From Devosia sp. RR2S18 (lineage in GTDB: Bacteria; Pseudomonadota; Alphaproteobacteria; Rhizobiales; Devosiaceae): DNA of 64,000 nucleotides. Below are positions 7,989-18,012 of this stretch, in pieces. The stretch covers positions 1,698,001 to 1,762,000 of the forward strand of contig NZ_CP126539.1 in the NCBI RefSeq assembly GCF_030177755.1, in the 5' to 3' direction. The number at the start of each line of letters is the position of its first letter. Within the stretch, counting starts at the first letter, position 1. The notes below the pieces were generated by a model. It did no database searches. It saw nothing but the letters and a program-made list of their open reading frames with translations, and was not told the origin of the DNA. The position numbers were made by a program, and so were the translations under genes.

Positions 7989-9188
7989 ATGGTTGCTTAT
8001 CAGGAGTTCGTGTCACTTTCCCGGTCGCCAGACAGCGAGGAGAGGGGCAAGGCCGCGCACCTAGCCGCCTACGCTTATCTTAATCATGTGGGGCCGGCTG
8101 ATGAACACGCGGCACTCTACGCCGCCCTTTTTGGCTTCCTCGATGACCCATCGGTAAAGGTGCGAGCGGCACTTGCCTATGGCTTGCTGCACTCGAGCGA
8201 AGCACCTCGCACGATCATGCTGGCGCTGCTTCGGGATAGTGCCATCATCTCGCGTGCCGTGGCGCAGTATTCTCCGGTGTTCATCGACGCCGACTTAATG
8301 GGGCTGATCCGAAGCGCTGACTTGCCTATGCTGACTGCACTGGCACAGCGCGCGAACATGAGCGAACGGGTGGCGGAGGCGCTGGTCGGACGCGAAGACC
8401 CTCAGCTGACACTCCGTCTCCTGCGGCGAGGAGACATCATACTTGGCGGGATGCTGCTGCAGCGACTAGCGGGTGATTTCGGCTCGGACGCAGCGATGCG
8501 TGGGGCGCTGCTGTCGCGCGCGGACCTGCCCGCCGCGGCACGGCTGCTGCTGGTGCAAAAGGTTGCCGAAGACCTGCGGCAAGCCCGCGTCGTCAAGGGG
8601 GCCTTGGCGGAGGAGCGGCTCGGCCGCGTGCTACGCGACAGCACCGATACAGCCGTGTCGGTGATTGGCGAGAAAGAGGCTGCGAAGGCCCAGGCTGACT
8701 ATGTGACCGACCTTGTCGGCTCGGAGCGCCTAAACACAAGGGTGCTGCTGCATGCGGTGGTGACCGGTCATGTGCTGTTCTTTGCCGATTGCCTTGCCGA
8801 ACTGGCGCAGACGCCCCGGCACAAGGTGTTCACCCTGCTTGAACATGGCAGCCGGCCCGCGCTCAACGCCTTGTTGGCACGCTGCGGACTGGGTGAGGGC
8901 GTGCGCAACCTCCTGGCGCGATTGGTGCTGCATGCACGTGCGAGCGATCTCGCCGATGATGTGGCGGCGCGGCATTATGTCGTGACTGCGCTGACCGAAG
9001 AGCTGATTGCTGAACACGCGGGTGCCATTCCCCCCGAGCTGGAAGAGGCATTCGCCTATCTCAGCGAGCAGAACGTCGTCTTGGCGCGCAAGGCGGCGCG
9101 CGGCGTAATGAGGGCGTTCGCCGAAGAGGCCACCGTGCCGATGGCGGCCATGAAGCTCGAGCACCAATTGGCACTACCTGCAGCCTGA
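7989..9188 (+). CDS. DUF2336 domain-containing protein
   Basis: A 399-residue all-helical protein with HEAT-like repeats (for example FLDDPSVKVRAALAYGLLHS and VAEALVGREDPQLTLRLLRR), typical of the alphaproteobacterial DUF2336 family. It has no signal peptide or membrane segment. Family members are often encoded near motility or cell-cycle genes, but no reaction is known. The ATG is preceded by GCGGAGAG. It converges with nadK, with 7 bp between the stop codons. Confidence 0.82.
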   Translation: MVAYQEFVSLSRSPDSEERGKAAHLAAYAYLNHVGPADEHAALYAALFGFLDDPSVKVRAALAYGLLHSSEAPRTIMLALLRDSAIISRAVAQYSPVFIDADLMGLIRSADLPMLTALAQRANMSERVAEALVGREDPQLTLRLLRRGDIILGGMLLQRLAGDFGSDAAMRGALLSRADLPAAARLLLVQKVAEDLRQARVVKGALAEERLGRVLRDSTDTAVSVIGEKEAAKAQADYVTDLVGSERLNTRVLLHAVVTGHVLFFADCLAELAQTPRHKVFTLLEHGSRPALNALLARCGLGEGVRNLLARLVLHARASDLADDVAARHYVVTALTEELIAEHAGAIPPELEEAFAYLSEQNVVLARKAARGVMRAFAEEATVPMAAMKLEHQLALPAA

Positions 9189-9195
9189 GCTTCGA

Positions 9196-9972
9196 CTAGA
9201 AGCGGAACTGCTCGCTCAAGACGCGCTCTTCCAGGCTGGTGCCGGGATCAAAGAGCAGGGTCACGCCGTGGGAGCGGTCCTCGCGCACCGTCACCTCGAG
9301 GATGTTCTGGAACTCGACGTTGTCGGCCACGGCGCTCACAGGACGCTTGCTTGCTTCCCGCGTGATGAACTTGACGATGGCCCGGTTGGACAGGATCGCA
9401 CCGCGCCAGCGACGCGGCCGGAACGGTGAGATCGGCGTTAGTGCCAGCAGTTGCGCTTCGATGGGGAGAATGGGGCCGTGAGCGGAAAGATTGTAGGCGG
9501 TGGAGCCGGCGGGCGTTGAAAGCAGCACTCCGTCGCAGATCAGTTCCTCCATCCGCGTCTCCCCATCCACGATGATCTGGATCTTGGCGGCCTGATAGGT
9601 GGATCGAAACAGCGAAACTTCATTGAGCGCCAGCGCACTATGGGTGCCGCCCCCCGTGTCGAGCGCCTGCATCGCCAGGGGGTAGATGCGGGTGTGCTGC
9701 ACCTGTGCCAGGCGTTGATCGAGGTGGTCTTCGGAGAAGGTGTTCATCATGAACCCGACGGTGCCGAAGTTCATGCCATAGACGGGAATGCCCCTGTCCA
9801 TAACCTTGTGCAACGTCTGAAGCATGAGCCCGTCGCCACCCAAGGCGACCACGACGTTTGCTTCGCTGAGCGAGTGGTCGCCATAGCGCAGGCGTAGACG
9901 CGCCGCAGCAGCATCGGCATCGAAAGTGCCATTCGTCACGAAGCAGATGCGATCAACGGCAAAGTCCGGCAC
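9196..9972 (-). CDS. nadK: NAD kinase
   Basis: A 258-residue NAD kinase, which makes NADP+ from NAD+ and ATP (or polyphosphate). The diagnostic GGDG motif is in [15 protein letters not shown]. The NAD-binding segments [13 protein letters not shown] and ALNEVSLFR (NE motif) and the loop [24 protein letters not shown] are present. The short form without an N-terminal extension is typical of alphaproteobacteria. It is transcribed away from the decayed polysaccharide genes and toward the DUF2336 gene. Confidence 0.93.
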   Translation of the reverse strand: MPDFAVDRICFVTNGTFDADAAAARLRLRYGDHSLSEANVVVALGGDGLMLQTLHKVMDRGIPVYGMNFGTVGFMMNTFSEDHLDQRLAQVQHTRIYPLAMQALDTGGGTHSALALNEVSLFRSTYQAAKIQIIVDGETRMEELICDGVLLSTPAGSTAYNLSAHGPILPIEAQLLALTPISPFRPRRWRGAILSNRAIVKFITREASKRPVSAVADNVEFQNILEVTVREDRSHGVTLLFDPGTSLEERVLSEQFRF

Positions 9973-10046
9973 GGATGCACTCCACTGAATGGGCGTGCTT
10001 GCCTATCACGGCTTTGTCGGGGGAGCCAGCATCAGCCACACCGGCT

Positions 10047-11843
10047 TCAGTAAGGCTTACCTGGCGCTTCCTGATGATTGAGTACACCGACGACCTTAAC
10101 AGCTTCGAGCTTGGATGCGTTGAGGATCTCAACGGCACGCCGCATCTCGGATTGGGCGGTGGTGACCGCACGTACGACGAAGACAATGAGGTCGGCGAAG
10201 AGCGTCAGTAGATTCCGTCGACAGCACGGGCGAGCGGTGGAGTATCGAGGATGATGATATCGAAAGACTTGCGTGCCGCTGCCATCAGCCGCTGGAAAGC
10301 GCACCCGGCGATCAGTTGATCGGTGGGGAAGTCGCTGGCTTGCGAGCCAACCAAGACAGTCAGTCCGGTGCTTTCATCACGTCCGACGATGGCACTCATG
10401 CGATCTTCCAGAAAATCGTCGGAGAGAAGATTCTTCAGGCCATATTGCGGGGCGATATCGAGATGGTGCGCAACGCTGGGCTTGCGCAGTTCGCGATCGA
10501 TCAGGAGCTTGCGCTGGCCTGCGAGTGCATAGGCGCGGGCTAGCGACAGGGCCACCGTGGTCTTATCTTCGCCCGCCGATGAAGAGGTCACCATGATGAT
10601 ATGGCCGCCGCTGGCTCCCGTCGGATGCCGACGCAGCACCTGGTCGACACTGGCTCGCACCCGCCTAACGGCCTCTTCGAAGACGGAGAGGGGCGCATGC
10701 ATCAAAGCATCCGAAATGCTGCGGTGCTCTGCCCGCCCAGGGCGGTGGCGCGGCATGGAGACCATCAGGCGCGATCCCAGAACTGCCGACGCTTGGCCTT
10801 CGGTGATGATGCCGCCGATGAAACGCTCATAAAGTGCGGCAAGAGCCAGCCCGAGACCCGCAGCCCAAGTACCGAGAGGACTAGCAGAAGCGGCCGGTTT
10901 GGGCCCGAAGGCGTACCTGGCGGCAAGGCGGGGGCGGCGATTCGGCTGTCGGCAAAGCTGGAGAGATGCTTCCGCCTGGAGCTGTTGGGATCTTGCAAGG
11001 AGAGAGCCTGATAATGGCGGCGCGCCAGTTCGGAAGATTGCTGCAGGGTCGAGAGTGCCGCCAGTTGTGCGTTGAGGCTCGCCTGCTCAGCGGCATTTTG
11101 GGAAGCGGCGAGGCGTTCGAGCAAACCTTGACGCGAACTCTCCAGTTGTGCCGCTGCCTGTTCGGCAACAAGTACAGGTCCCAAGTGCGGCCATAGCTGC
11201 GGACTGGCAGGGTCGAGGGTGCCCGCACTCGAGCTTTCCTGCCAAGTGGCACCGATGTAAGCCGAGAGAGCGTCGCGTGATCGCGTGGCGCTGGCGATCT
11301 TCGAGGTCAACTGGTTGTCGATGTCCGTTTGCGCAATGGAGTTGGCTATCCGAGCAGCCTTTTTGGGATCCTCCGAGCGTACGCTGATCGTAATCAGAAA
11401 GGTGAGACCCCGGCGCTGCACGCTGGTACGGGCGAACAGCTTGCCGAGGGCTCGCTGCAGAACCTGCTCTTCACTTCTGAATTCCGGCGCCCAGTGATAG
11501 GGGGCAGCAGAGTTTGGATGAAACCGCTGCTGCCGCCAAATTCCGGATCGGTCATCAGGTTCTGCTCTTTGAGCACCGCCAAAAGCACGTGATCGGATTT
11601 GGCGAGTTCGACCTCGCCGTCCACACGGGAATTTTCCAAACCACTCGGACCATAGTCTCGCTCGGGCGCAAGGACACTTCGCGCAGTCGGGTCGACCATG
11701 ACGATAACACTCGCCGTGTACATATCGGACTATTGACGACAGCGATGATCGCAAGAGCCAGCAGCAGGATCGCCGTGCCGAAAATTATGCGGAATTGCCG
11801 CCGAACCAGGCTGCCCCCTCCGCAAGTCAGACACAGCGTCCAT
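10047..11843 (-). pseudogene. ExoP/Wzc-like polysaccharide chain-length regulator and BY-kinase, frameshifted
   Basis: A Wzz domain plus bacterial tyrosine kinase spread over several frames. The N-terminus is MDAVSDLRR, then RRQFRIIFGTAILLLALAII (membrane helix), the Wzz segment VIVMVDPTARSVLAPERDYG, a coiled middle, a second membrane region (LGLALAALYERFIGG) and a kinase. Frame breaks lie near 11815, 11715, 11500, 10830 and 10210. The last four can each be closed by adding one base to a short run (for example GGGC to GGGGC). The Walker A reads SAGEDKTT with Asp where Gly is expected, and the second kinase motif is LLIDRELRKPS rather than D-A-D. Both suggest genuine decay in addition to frameshifts. 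The intact protein would be about 600 residues. Confidence 0.82.
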
Positions 11844-12085
11844 GGCAGACCTTCTATGCGGAGGGTGCAGGTGGAAGTGAAGTAACAGGGTATCTGAAAT
11901 CTGATACGGCAAACTACTGATGTCACATAATTCTTATCAGCGTGCCGCGAGTTCTTCCAAATACCGTGAGCAGGTGAGTGCGTCGCTTGCGGCGGAGGTC
12001 GGCAAGGGAAACCATACCGACACAGGGTTCTAGTCACAAAGGGTACTCTCCTTTAGGAAGAGCACACCAATTGTGAGGGACTGCC

Positions 12086-13429
12086 ATGAAGATTGCCGTT
12101 GTTGGGTCTGGTTATGTTGGTCTGGTCAGCGGGGCGTGCTTTGCAGACTTCGGTCACGAAGTGACCTGCATCGACCTCGACGAGCGCAAGATCACAGCGC
12201 TGAACAATGGCGAGATACCAATCTTCGAGCCGGGGCTGGAGCAGTTGGTCGCCGACAACAAGGCGGCCGGGCGGCTGTCCTTCACCACGAGCCTCGACGA
12301 GGCTGTTGCTGGCGCCCAGGTGGTGTTCATTTCGGTGGGCACGCCGTCGCGACGCGGCGATGGCCATGCTGATCTCAGCTATGTCTATGCAGCGGCAGCC
12401 TCGATCGCCAAGGCGGTGACCGGCTTCACCGTCGTGGTGACCAAATCCACCGTGCCGGTAGGAACCGGTGACGAGGTAGAGCGCATCATCCGCGAAACTA
12501 ATCCGCAGGCAGATGTGGTGGTGGTCTCCAACCCCGAGTTCCTGCGCGAAGGCGCTGCCATCGAGGACTTCAAGCGCCCCGACCGGATTGTAGTTGGGAT
12601 CGAGGACGAGCGCGCGCGCGAGGTGATGTCGGAAGTCTACCGCCCGCTTTATCTTAACCAGGCGCCGCTCCTGTTCACCGGCCGTCGCACGGCTGAATTG
12701 ACCAAGTATGCCGCCAATGCGTTCCTCGCCATGAAGATCACCTTCATCAACGAGGTCGCCGACCTTTGCGAGCGCGTCGGCGCCGACGTGCAGGACGTGG
12801 CGCGGGGTATCGGCCTCGACAATCGCATCGGTTCGAAGTTCCTCAATGCCGGTCCTGGCTATGGTGGCTCGTGCTTCCCCAAGGATACGCTAGCCATGGT
12901 CAAGACCGGCCAGGACTATGACAGCCCACTGCGGCTGGTGGAGACCACCATCTCCATCAACGACCAGCGCAAGCGCGCCATGGGCCGCAAGATCATTGCC
13001 GCCTGTGGTGGCGATGTACGCGGCAAGACCATCGGCTTGCTTGGTCTTACCTTTAAGCCCAATACCGACGACATGCGCGACGCGCCCGCCATTGCCATTG
13101 TGCAGACCCTGGTGGATGCCGGAGCCAAGGTGCGGGGCTATGACCCCGAGGGGATGCAGGCGGCCAGACACGTGCTCGAGAACATCGAGTACGGGACCGA
13201 CGCTTATGATGTGGCGAGCGGAGCCGATGCGCTGGTGCTGGTCACCGAGTGGAACGCTTTCCGTTCGCTCGATTTTGATCGGGCGCGCAGCGTCATGAAC
13301 AGTCCCGTGCTGGTGGACCTGCGCAATGTCTATCGTCGCAAAGAAGTCGAGGCGAAGGGCTTCACCTACTACAGCATCGGCAAGCCAGCGCGCGCCGAAG
13401 CTGCGGGCGTGGCGCAAGCTGCCGAATGA
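12086..13429 (+). CDS. ugd: UDP-glucose 6-dehydrogenase
   Basis: A 447-residue enzyme oxidising UDP-glucose to UDP-glucuronate with two NAD+, supplying capsule and lipopolysaccharide uronic acids. The N-terminal Rossmann motif is [19 protein letters not shown], and the catalytic cysteine is in [13 protein letters not shown] (about residue 263). The central helix carries [18 protein letters not shown], and the C-terminal domain contains [22 protein letters not shown] precedes the ATG. The stop overlaps the next start by 4 bp, coupling it to the epimerase that uses its product. It is intact although genes on both sides are broken. Confidence 0.96.
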   Translation: MKIAVVGSGYVGLVSGACFADFGHEVTCIDLDERKITALNNGEIPIFEPGLEQLVADNKAAGRLSFTTSLDEAVAGAQVVFISVGTPSRRGDGHADLSYVYAAAASIAKAVTGFTVVVTKSTVPVGTGDEVERIIRETNPQADVVVVSNPEFLREGAAIEDFKRPDRIVVGIEDERAREVMSEVYRPLYLNQAPLLFTGRRTAELTKYAANAFLAMKITFINEVADLCERVGADVQDVARGIGLDNRIGSKFLNAGPGYGGSCFPKDTLAMVKTGQDYDSPLRLVETTISINDQRKRAMGRKIIAACGGDVRGKTIGLLGLTFKPNTDDMRDAPAIAIVQTLVDAGAKVRGYDPEGMQAARHVLENIEYGTDAYDVASGADALVLVTEWNAFRSLDFDRARSVMNSPVLVDLRNVYRRKEVEAKGFTYYSIGKPARAEAAGVAQAAE

Positions 13430-14460
13430 AGGCACTAGTTACTGGATCGGCGGGCTTTGTGGGGTTCCACCTCGCCCGCCGCTTGTTGGCTGAGGGGCAT
13501 GAGGTTCTCGGCTATGACGGTATGTCGGCCTATTACGATGTCGAGCTGAAGCGCCGACGCCATGCCATTCTCCGTCAGGAGGCGCGGTTCACCGCCGTCG
13601 AGGCCATGCTGGAGGACAAGGCAGAGCTCGACCGGGCTGTTGCGGACTTCCAGCCCGACATGGTGTTTCATCTCGCCGCACAGGCTGGGGTGCGCTATTC
13701 TATCGAGCAACCCGAGACCTATGTCAGCTCGAACCTGGTGGGCACCTTCAATCTGCTTGAGGCCATGCGGGCGCATCCGCCGCAGCACCTGCTGATCGCT
13801 TCCACTTCATCGGTCTATGGCGGCAATGAACAGATGCCGTTCGGCGAAGTGGACCGGACGGACTTCCCGATCTCCTTTTATGCCGCAACCAAGAAGGCCT
13901 GCGAGGCGATGTCGCATTCCTATGCGCATCTCTATGCGATCCCGACCACCTGCTTCCGGTTCTTCACGGTGTTTGGGCCGTGGGGCCGGCCCGACATGGC
14001 GCTGTTCAAGTTCGTGGACGCGATCGAGAAGGGCGAACCTATCGACATCTACGGCATGGGCCAGATGCGGCGGGACTTCACCTATATCGATGACCTGATC
14101 GAAGGCATTGTGCGGCTGATGGATGTGGTGCCCGTTGCGGGGCAGCCGGTGCAGGTGGAGGGAGTGACGGATTCTCTTTCGCCTGTCGCACCCTGGCGCG
14201 TGGTCAACATTGCGGGGGGCGAACCCACCGGACTGCTCGACTTTGTCACTGCCGTCGAGGCGGCGATGGGCATGCCGGCCAAGCGCAATATGCTGCCACG
14301 CCAGCAAGGCGACGTGGTGGATACATTTGCCGACGAGAATTTGTTAGCGGCGCTGACCAAATTTGTACCGCAAACAGACCTCGCCACCGGCGTGCGCGCC
14401 TTCGTTGCATGGTATAGGCACTACAAGTCTGGCCGAGCGAAAGTAAGGCGCCGCGCTTAG
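13426..14460 (+). CDS. NAD-dependent epimerase, probably UDP-glucuronate 4-epimerase
   Basis: A 344-residue extended short-chain dehydrogenase. [15 protein letters not shown] is the glycine-rich NAD site, the Ser of STSSVYGG and Tyr/Lys of YAATKKACE form the catalytic triad, and [19 protein letters not shown] is the segment shared by UDP-glucuronate 4-epimerases (LpsL type). Overlap with ugd (ATGA) supports conversion of its product UDP-glucuronate to UDP-galacturonate. Substrate is inferred from family resemblance and context. Confidence 0.88.
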   Translation: MKALVTGSAGFVGFHLARRLLAEGHEVLGYDGMSAYYDVELKRRRHAILRQEARFTAVEAMLEDKAELDRAVADFQPDMVFHLAAQAGVRYSIEQPETYVSSNLVGTFNLLEAMRAHPPQHLLIASTSSVYGGNEQMPFGEVDRTDFPISFYAATKKACEAMSHSYAHLYAIPTTCFRFFTVFGPWGRPDMALFKFVDAIEKGEPIDIYGMGQMRRDFTYIDDLIEGIVRLMDVVPVAGQPVQVEGVTDSLSPVAPWRVVNIAGGEPTGLLDFVTAVEAAMGMPAKRNMLPRQQGDVVDTFADENLLAALTKFVPQTDLATGVRAFVAWYRHYKSGRAKVRRRA

Positions 14461-14561
14461 TCGCTGTCGTGGTGCAATTTTTCTCTGAGTACGTATTTAC
14501 CTCTAGTATAGCCGACTAGAGGCGAAACTTGCGCCGGGCTCCAATCCGAAGGCGTATTGTA

Positions 14562-14991
14562 TTGAAGATATTGATTGTCGGCCTCAACTATGCACCCGAG
14601 TGCATGGGGATCAGCGTCTATACAACGGGTTTGGCAGAGGCGCTTGCTGCTGCGGGGAACGAAGTTAAAGTCATCGCCGGCGTGCCATATTACCCGCGTT
14701 GGCAAGTGTTCCAAGTGGTGGGACGGCCTGGACCGATCCGGCACTTGAAGATGGTGTGTCGATACAGCGGGTGCGGCACTACTTGCCGCATAGACCTAGC
14801 GGCCTCGGACGACTGCTCCATCACTTTAGCTTTGCGGCCAACACCCTCCTGCCGGCGGTGTTGGCGGCCCGCTCCATGCGTCCGGACGTCGTGTTCACGG
14901 TGGCGCCTTCCTTAGCTTCAGCTCCAATAGCCAAATTGGCGGCAATTCTCTGCGGCGCCCGCGCTTGGCTGCATTTCCAGGATTTCGAGCT
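14562..14991 (+). pseudogene. WcaI-family glycosyltransferase, 5' fragment
   Basis: It begins at a TTG (LKILIVGLNYAPECMGISVY), the N-terminus of a GT4-type WcaI glycosyltransferase that adds a sugar to a lipid-linked repeat unit. The frame breaks near 14730; adding one G to the GGG at 14719-14721 joins it to TAWTDPALEDGVSIQRVRHY. Reading continues to LHFQDFEL, where an insertion sequence cuts the gene. The four bases AGCT at 14988-14991 are the left copy of the target duplication. The 3' fragment lies at 16275. Confidence 0.85.
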
Positions 14992-16274
14992 GGAGACCCG
15001 CAAAAACTCTCGCAGCATCGATGCTATCGTGATTCACTGATGTCGCCCGATCATGGAGCTGCATCATGGACCCACACTCGCTGTTCAGTCTCAACGATCA
15101 TCTTGAGGCGCTGAGTCAGCATGGCGATCCGCTCGAGGTGTTGGAGCAGACGGTAGACTTTGAGTACTTCCGGTCTTGGCTGGTCGAAGGGCTGGGTTAT
15201 GGCGATGGCAGCAAGGGTGGCCGCCCTCCGTTCGATCCGGTAGCCATGTTCAAGATACTGATCCTGCAAGCCCAGCACAACTTATCCGATGCCCGCATGG
15301 AGTTCATGATCCGGGATCGGCTCAGCTGGATGCGGTTCCTGGGGTTCTCGCTCGGTGACCGCACCCCCGATGAGAACACCATTCGCCATTTCCGCAACCG
15401 GATGACCGAGACCGGCACGCTCAAGCGGGTGATGAAGGCGTTCGACTGGCAACTGCACAAGAAGGGCTACATCCCTATGTCGGGGCAGATCGTCGACGCC
15501 TCCCTGGTGCCTGCGCCCAAGCAGCGCAACACCGATGGCGAGCGGGACGCCATCAAGGCTGGCAAGACGGCACAGGAGATATGGCCTGACGAGCCGGCCA
15601 AGGCGGCGCAGAAGGATACCGATGCGCGCTGGACGCTCAAGATTGGCGGCAGGGTGCGGTATCGGCCAGATGGCACGCCGTTGCCCATGATCGCGCTGCC
15701 GGTGTTCGGATACAAAAGCCATATCAGCATCGACCGGCGCTATGGCTTCATCCGGGCCGCTGCCGTGACCTCGGCCAATCATCCCGATGGACGCATGCTG
15801 CGCCAGGTCATCGACCGACAAAACACTGGCAGCGAAGTCTGGGCCGACAGCGCCTACCGCTCACAGAGCAACGAGGCTTGGCTCGCCGACCGCATGCTGA
15901 CCAGCCGCATCCATCGGCGCAAGCCCAAGGGCAAATCGATGCCGATCGCGACCGCCAGAGCCAACGCGGCCAAGTCTGCGATCCGTGCCAAGGTCGAGCA
16001 TGTCTTTGCCCATCAGAAAAACCGGTTCGGCCTGTTCATCCGCACCATCGGCATCACCAGAGCCGAAGCCAAACTCACCTTGGCCAATCTCGCCTACAAC
16101 TTCGACCGCCTGATCTTCCACGAAAGGTGCGTTGCCAAGGCATGAGTCCGCCCGAAGCACCTCGAAAACGCCTCCATGGGTCGCCACCCAGGGCCGAAGC
16201 CCTAGCCCGACACTGAACTCAGCCAGCACTCATGGAAAAGCTGGGGCTCACCAAAGCAGTTTTTGCGGGTCTCC
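14992..16274 (+). mobile_element. IS5-like insertion sequence, complete, 1283 bp
   Basis: The ends are perfect 17-bp inverted repeats GGAGACCCGCAAAAACT (14992-15008) and its complement (16258-16274). They are flanked by AGCT on both sides (14988-14991 and 16275-16278), a probable 4-bp target duplication. Removing the element and one AGCT restores the glycosyltransferase frame exactly (DFEL|EAAIATGLLR), which fixes the boundaries. It carries one transposase gene. Family placement in IS5 is from transposase resemblance; the 4-bp duplication agrees with the IS5 group. Confidence 0.92.
15066..16145 (+). CDS. IS5-family transposase (DDE type)
   Basis: A 359-residue transposase filling the insertion sequence. 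It has an N-terminal helical domain (FRSWLVEGLGYGDGSKGGRPP, DPVAMFKILILQAQHNLSD) and RLSWMRFLGFSLGDRTPDENTIRHFR. The DDE catalytic core has the first Asp in GQIVDASLVPAPKQRN, the second in EVWADSAYRSQ, and a final acidic region in IRAKVEHVFAHQKNRFGL, the usual Y-K-H pattern of IS5 enzymes being replaced by AKVEHVFA. The ORF is intact, implying a recent insertion relative to the decay of the host gene. Confidence 0.9.
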   Translation: MDPHSLFSLNDHLEALSQHGDPLEVLEQTVDFEYFRSWLVEGLGYGDGSKGGRPPFDPVAMFKILILQAQHNLSDARMEFMIRDRLSWMRFLGFSLGDRTPDENTIRHFRNRMTETGTLKRVMKAFDWQLHKKGYIPMSGQIVDASLVPAPKQRNTDGERDAIKAGKTAQEIWPDEPAKAAQKDTDARWTLKIGGRVRYRPDGTPLPMIALPVFGYKSHISIDRRYGFIRAAAVTSANHPDGRMLRQVIDRQNTGSEVWADSAYRSQSNEAWLADRMLTSRIHRRKPKGKSMPIATARANAAKSAIRAKVEHVFAHQKNRFGLFIRTIGITRAEAKLTLANLAYNFDRLIFHERCVAKA

Positions 16275-16777
16275 AGCTTGAGGCGGCTATAGCAACTGGT
16301 CTGCTGCGCGAGGGTCGTGTCTGCCGGCTGGGGAGAGCCGTTGAGTGCCTCACCATCCTGATGTTTGACACGGTGAGTACTATCTCATCCGCAGATGTGC
16401 CGGAAACTTGCCGAGAAGGGCGTGCTTGCCCATCGAATTGTGCAACTGCGCAACTGGGCTGATCTGGAGCGGGTGCAGCCACTGGATGGGCCTTCCAGGT
16501 ACCGATCCGAATGGAATATTGCGACGCCGCATGTGGTGCTCTACTCCGGCAGCCTTGGGCTGAAGCAAGGAATGGACACCTTGTTAGAGGTGGCGCGATG
16601 CCTCTACCGACGCGAAGATTTGACCTTTGTCATCTGTGGGGAAGGGCCGGACCGCCGCGCCTTGGAAGAGGCGCGGTGGGACTATCCCGGGTTCAGTTCC
16701 ATGATCTGCAGCCCACTGAAAACCTCCCGCAATTGCTGGGACTCGCGACAGTGCACCTCTTGCCGAGGTTCACCTGA
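16275..16777 (+). pseudogene. WcaI-family glycosyltransferase, 3' fragment, truncated
   Basis: This continues the gene cut by the insertion sequence: EAAIATGLLREGRVCRLGRAV, then FDTVSTISSA and, after a frame break near 16393, MCRKLAEKGVLAHRIVQLRN. The donor-binding part is VLYSGSLGLKQGMDTLLEVA and FVICGEGPDRRALEEA. A further break near 16685 (adding a C to CCC joins YP to RVQFHDLQPTENLPQLLG) leads to TVHLLP, after which homology stops at about 16766. The expected final ~90 residues are missing, replaced by head-spike-like sequence on the other strand. Confidence 0.82.
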
Positions 16778-17308
16778 GCGCCCGTGCCGAGCCGGAAGGT
16801 CGTCACCACCGGCATTGCTGTGGCGACGACGTTTGCAGTGCTGCCCGCGTCCTTAACTGCGGCGTGGAAGGTCTTGGACTGCGCTGACTGGCTGGAGCGG
16901 ATGGCCCAGCCGCGCCGCCGCCATCGTGCCGATGTCCGATAATGTGGTGCCGTTGGCGATGGCGAATACCCGCACCACTTGGGAGGAGATGTCTCGTCGT
17001 ACTCTCAGGCAGTTGGTGCCATCGTCGAGTGAGTAGAGCACCTCGTTGCCCGTTGGGTGCTCCGCCACAAGTGCGTCGACCCGGACCTGCACCGAAGCGT
17101 CCGTCCAGGGAAAGGTGACGGGTCCACTGACCACGGCGCCTCCGATAGCGTTGAGAAACGCTCCTAGAGTGGCGAACTGGCGTCCATCCCGCCAAAAGCG
17201 ATTGCCGGCAAAGTCGAGGTGAGGGCGGCCTGGTCCTCCCACCAGCGATCGCGGAACCGGATTGCCGCTGTAACCCCCGATTGCCGCAACACCAAGCAAA
17301 CCGCCCAT
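16766..17308 (-). pseudogene. Phage/GTA head-spike fibre-like protein, frameshifted and truncated
   Basis: Begins at ATG 17308 (MGGLLGVAAIGGYSG), directly after the spike-base stop. It contains the LDFAGNRFWRDGRQFATLGAF motif typical of phage head-spike fibre domains, then VTFPWTDASVQVRVDALVAE, a jelly-roll-like stretch. The frame ends at 16853, but one added A near 16875 lets it continue as KTFHAAVKDAGSTANVVATA and PVVTTFRLGTGAQVNLGK, ending at the junction with the glycosyltransferase remnant. The family call rests on motif resemblance to proteins encoded next to the RCAP_rcc01079 type. Confidence 0.6.
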
Positions 17309-17310
17309 GG

Positions 17311-17566
17311 TCAGCACAGCCCAAGAGATAAGTGGCGGTGGTTGCCGCGAGAACTTTCCGTACCCCCAGCGGCAGGAGCGTTCCGCCGGGCACCGCCTTC
17401 AATGTGACCTCGCCGCCCCACGCCATCTCCACGGCAAGATCACCTCCCGCGCCAACATTAATCGCGCGCGTGATTTCTTGTAGATTGTTAGTGTCGGATG
17501 GCACGAACTCATATCCCGAGATGGCTGGGCCAGTGTCGCTAAGCGCCTATTCTCAAACCGGTCCAT
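17311..17566 (-). pseudogene. Spike base protein, RCAP_rcc01079-like, frameshifted
   Basis: ATG 17566 is preceded by a perfect TGGAGG. The start MDRFEN runs out of frame after six codons; adding one G to the GG at about 17546 gives RALSDTGPAISGYEF and then PSDTNNLQEITRAINVGAGG, DLAVEMAWGGEVTLKAVPGG and TLLPLGVRKVLAATTAT, the signature of the spike-base family (head-spike base of the Rhodobacter gene transfer agent and related phages). Adding another G near 17325 gives the normal end YLLGLC-stop immediately before the fibre ATG. The repaired length is ~85 aa. Confidence 0.72.
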
Positions 17567-17964
17567 TTCAACCTCCAATATTGCCCACCTAGGGTAATGG
17601 AGGTCCGCACCGCGGGGATGAGCGGTACAAGTGCGGGGGCGGAGGGGGCGCTGTAGACCCTGTGGGTCCTAGATGCTGACGACGGTCAACCCGCCACACT
17701 GAACTCAACTGCAGACCCGCCGACGCTCCCATGCAGGCGGCCCTCGTGGCGCGACCGGGCCACAGCGCATTTGCCAACCGCAACACCAGGGCTACGATTG
17801 ATTGGCAAGTCCAGGAGGCAGTCTAACCGCTGGGCGAGACGAAAGCTGGGGAGGAGGGGTTTGATTGCCATTCTGGCGGATGGCCCGGTGCGTCATCCGG
17901 TTCTTCGACAGCGCCGAAGGGGCAGGAACAGGGAGCGGCGTTCGGAACTAGACACCAATAGAAA
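17567..17964. other. Gene-free stretch
   Basis: About 400 bases with short open frames in several phases but none with a convincing start, family or codon pattern. It may hold further degraded phage-type sequence (minus-strand fragments such as GGSAVEFSVAG), but I cannot support a gene. I see no repeat or promoter here. Confidence 0.5.
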
Positions 17965-17984
17965 GACCCCGCCGAAGCGGGGTC
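17965..17984 (-). terminator. Intrinsic terminator of the acidic membrane protein gene
   Basis: An 8-bp stem GACCCCGC / GCGGGGTC with a CGAA loop. On the minus strand it is followed by TTTC, and it lies 28 bp after the stop of the gene ending at 18013. Confidence 0.8.
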
Positions 17985-18012
17985 CGTAATTCTTGGGCTC
18001 AAATCGTCTAGA

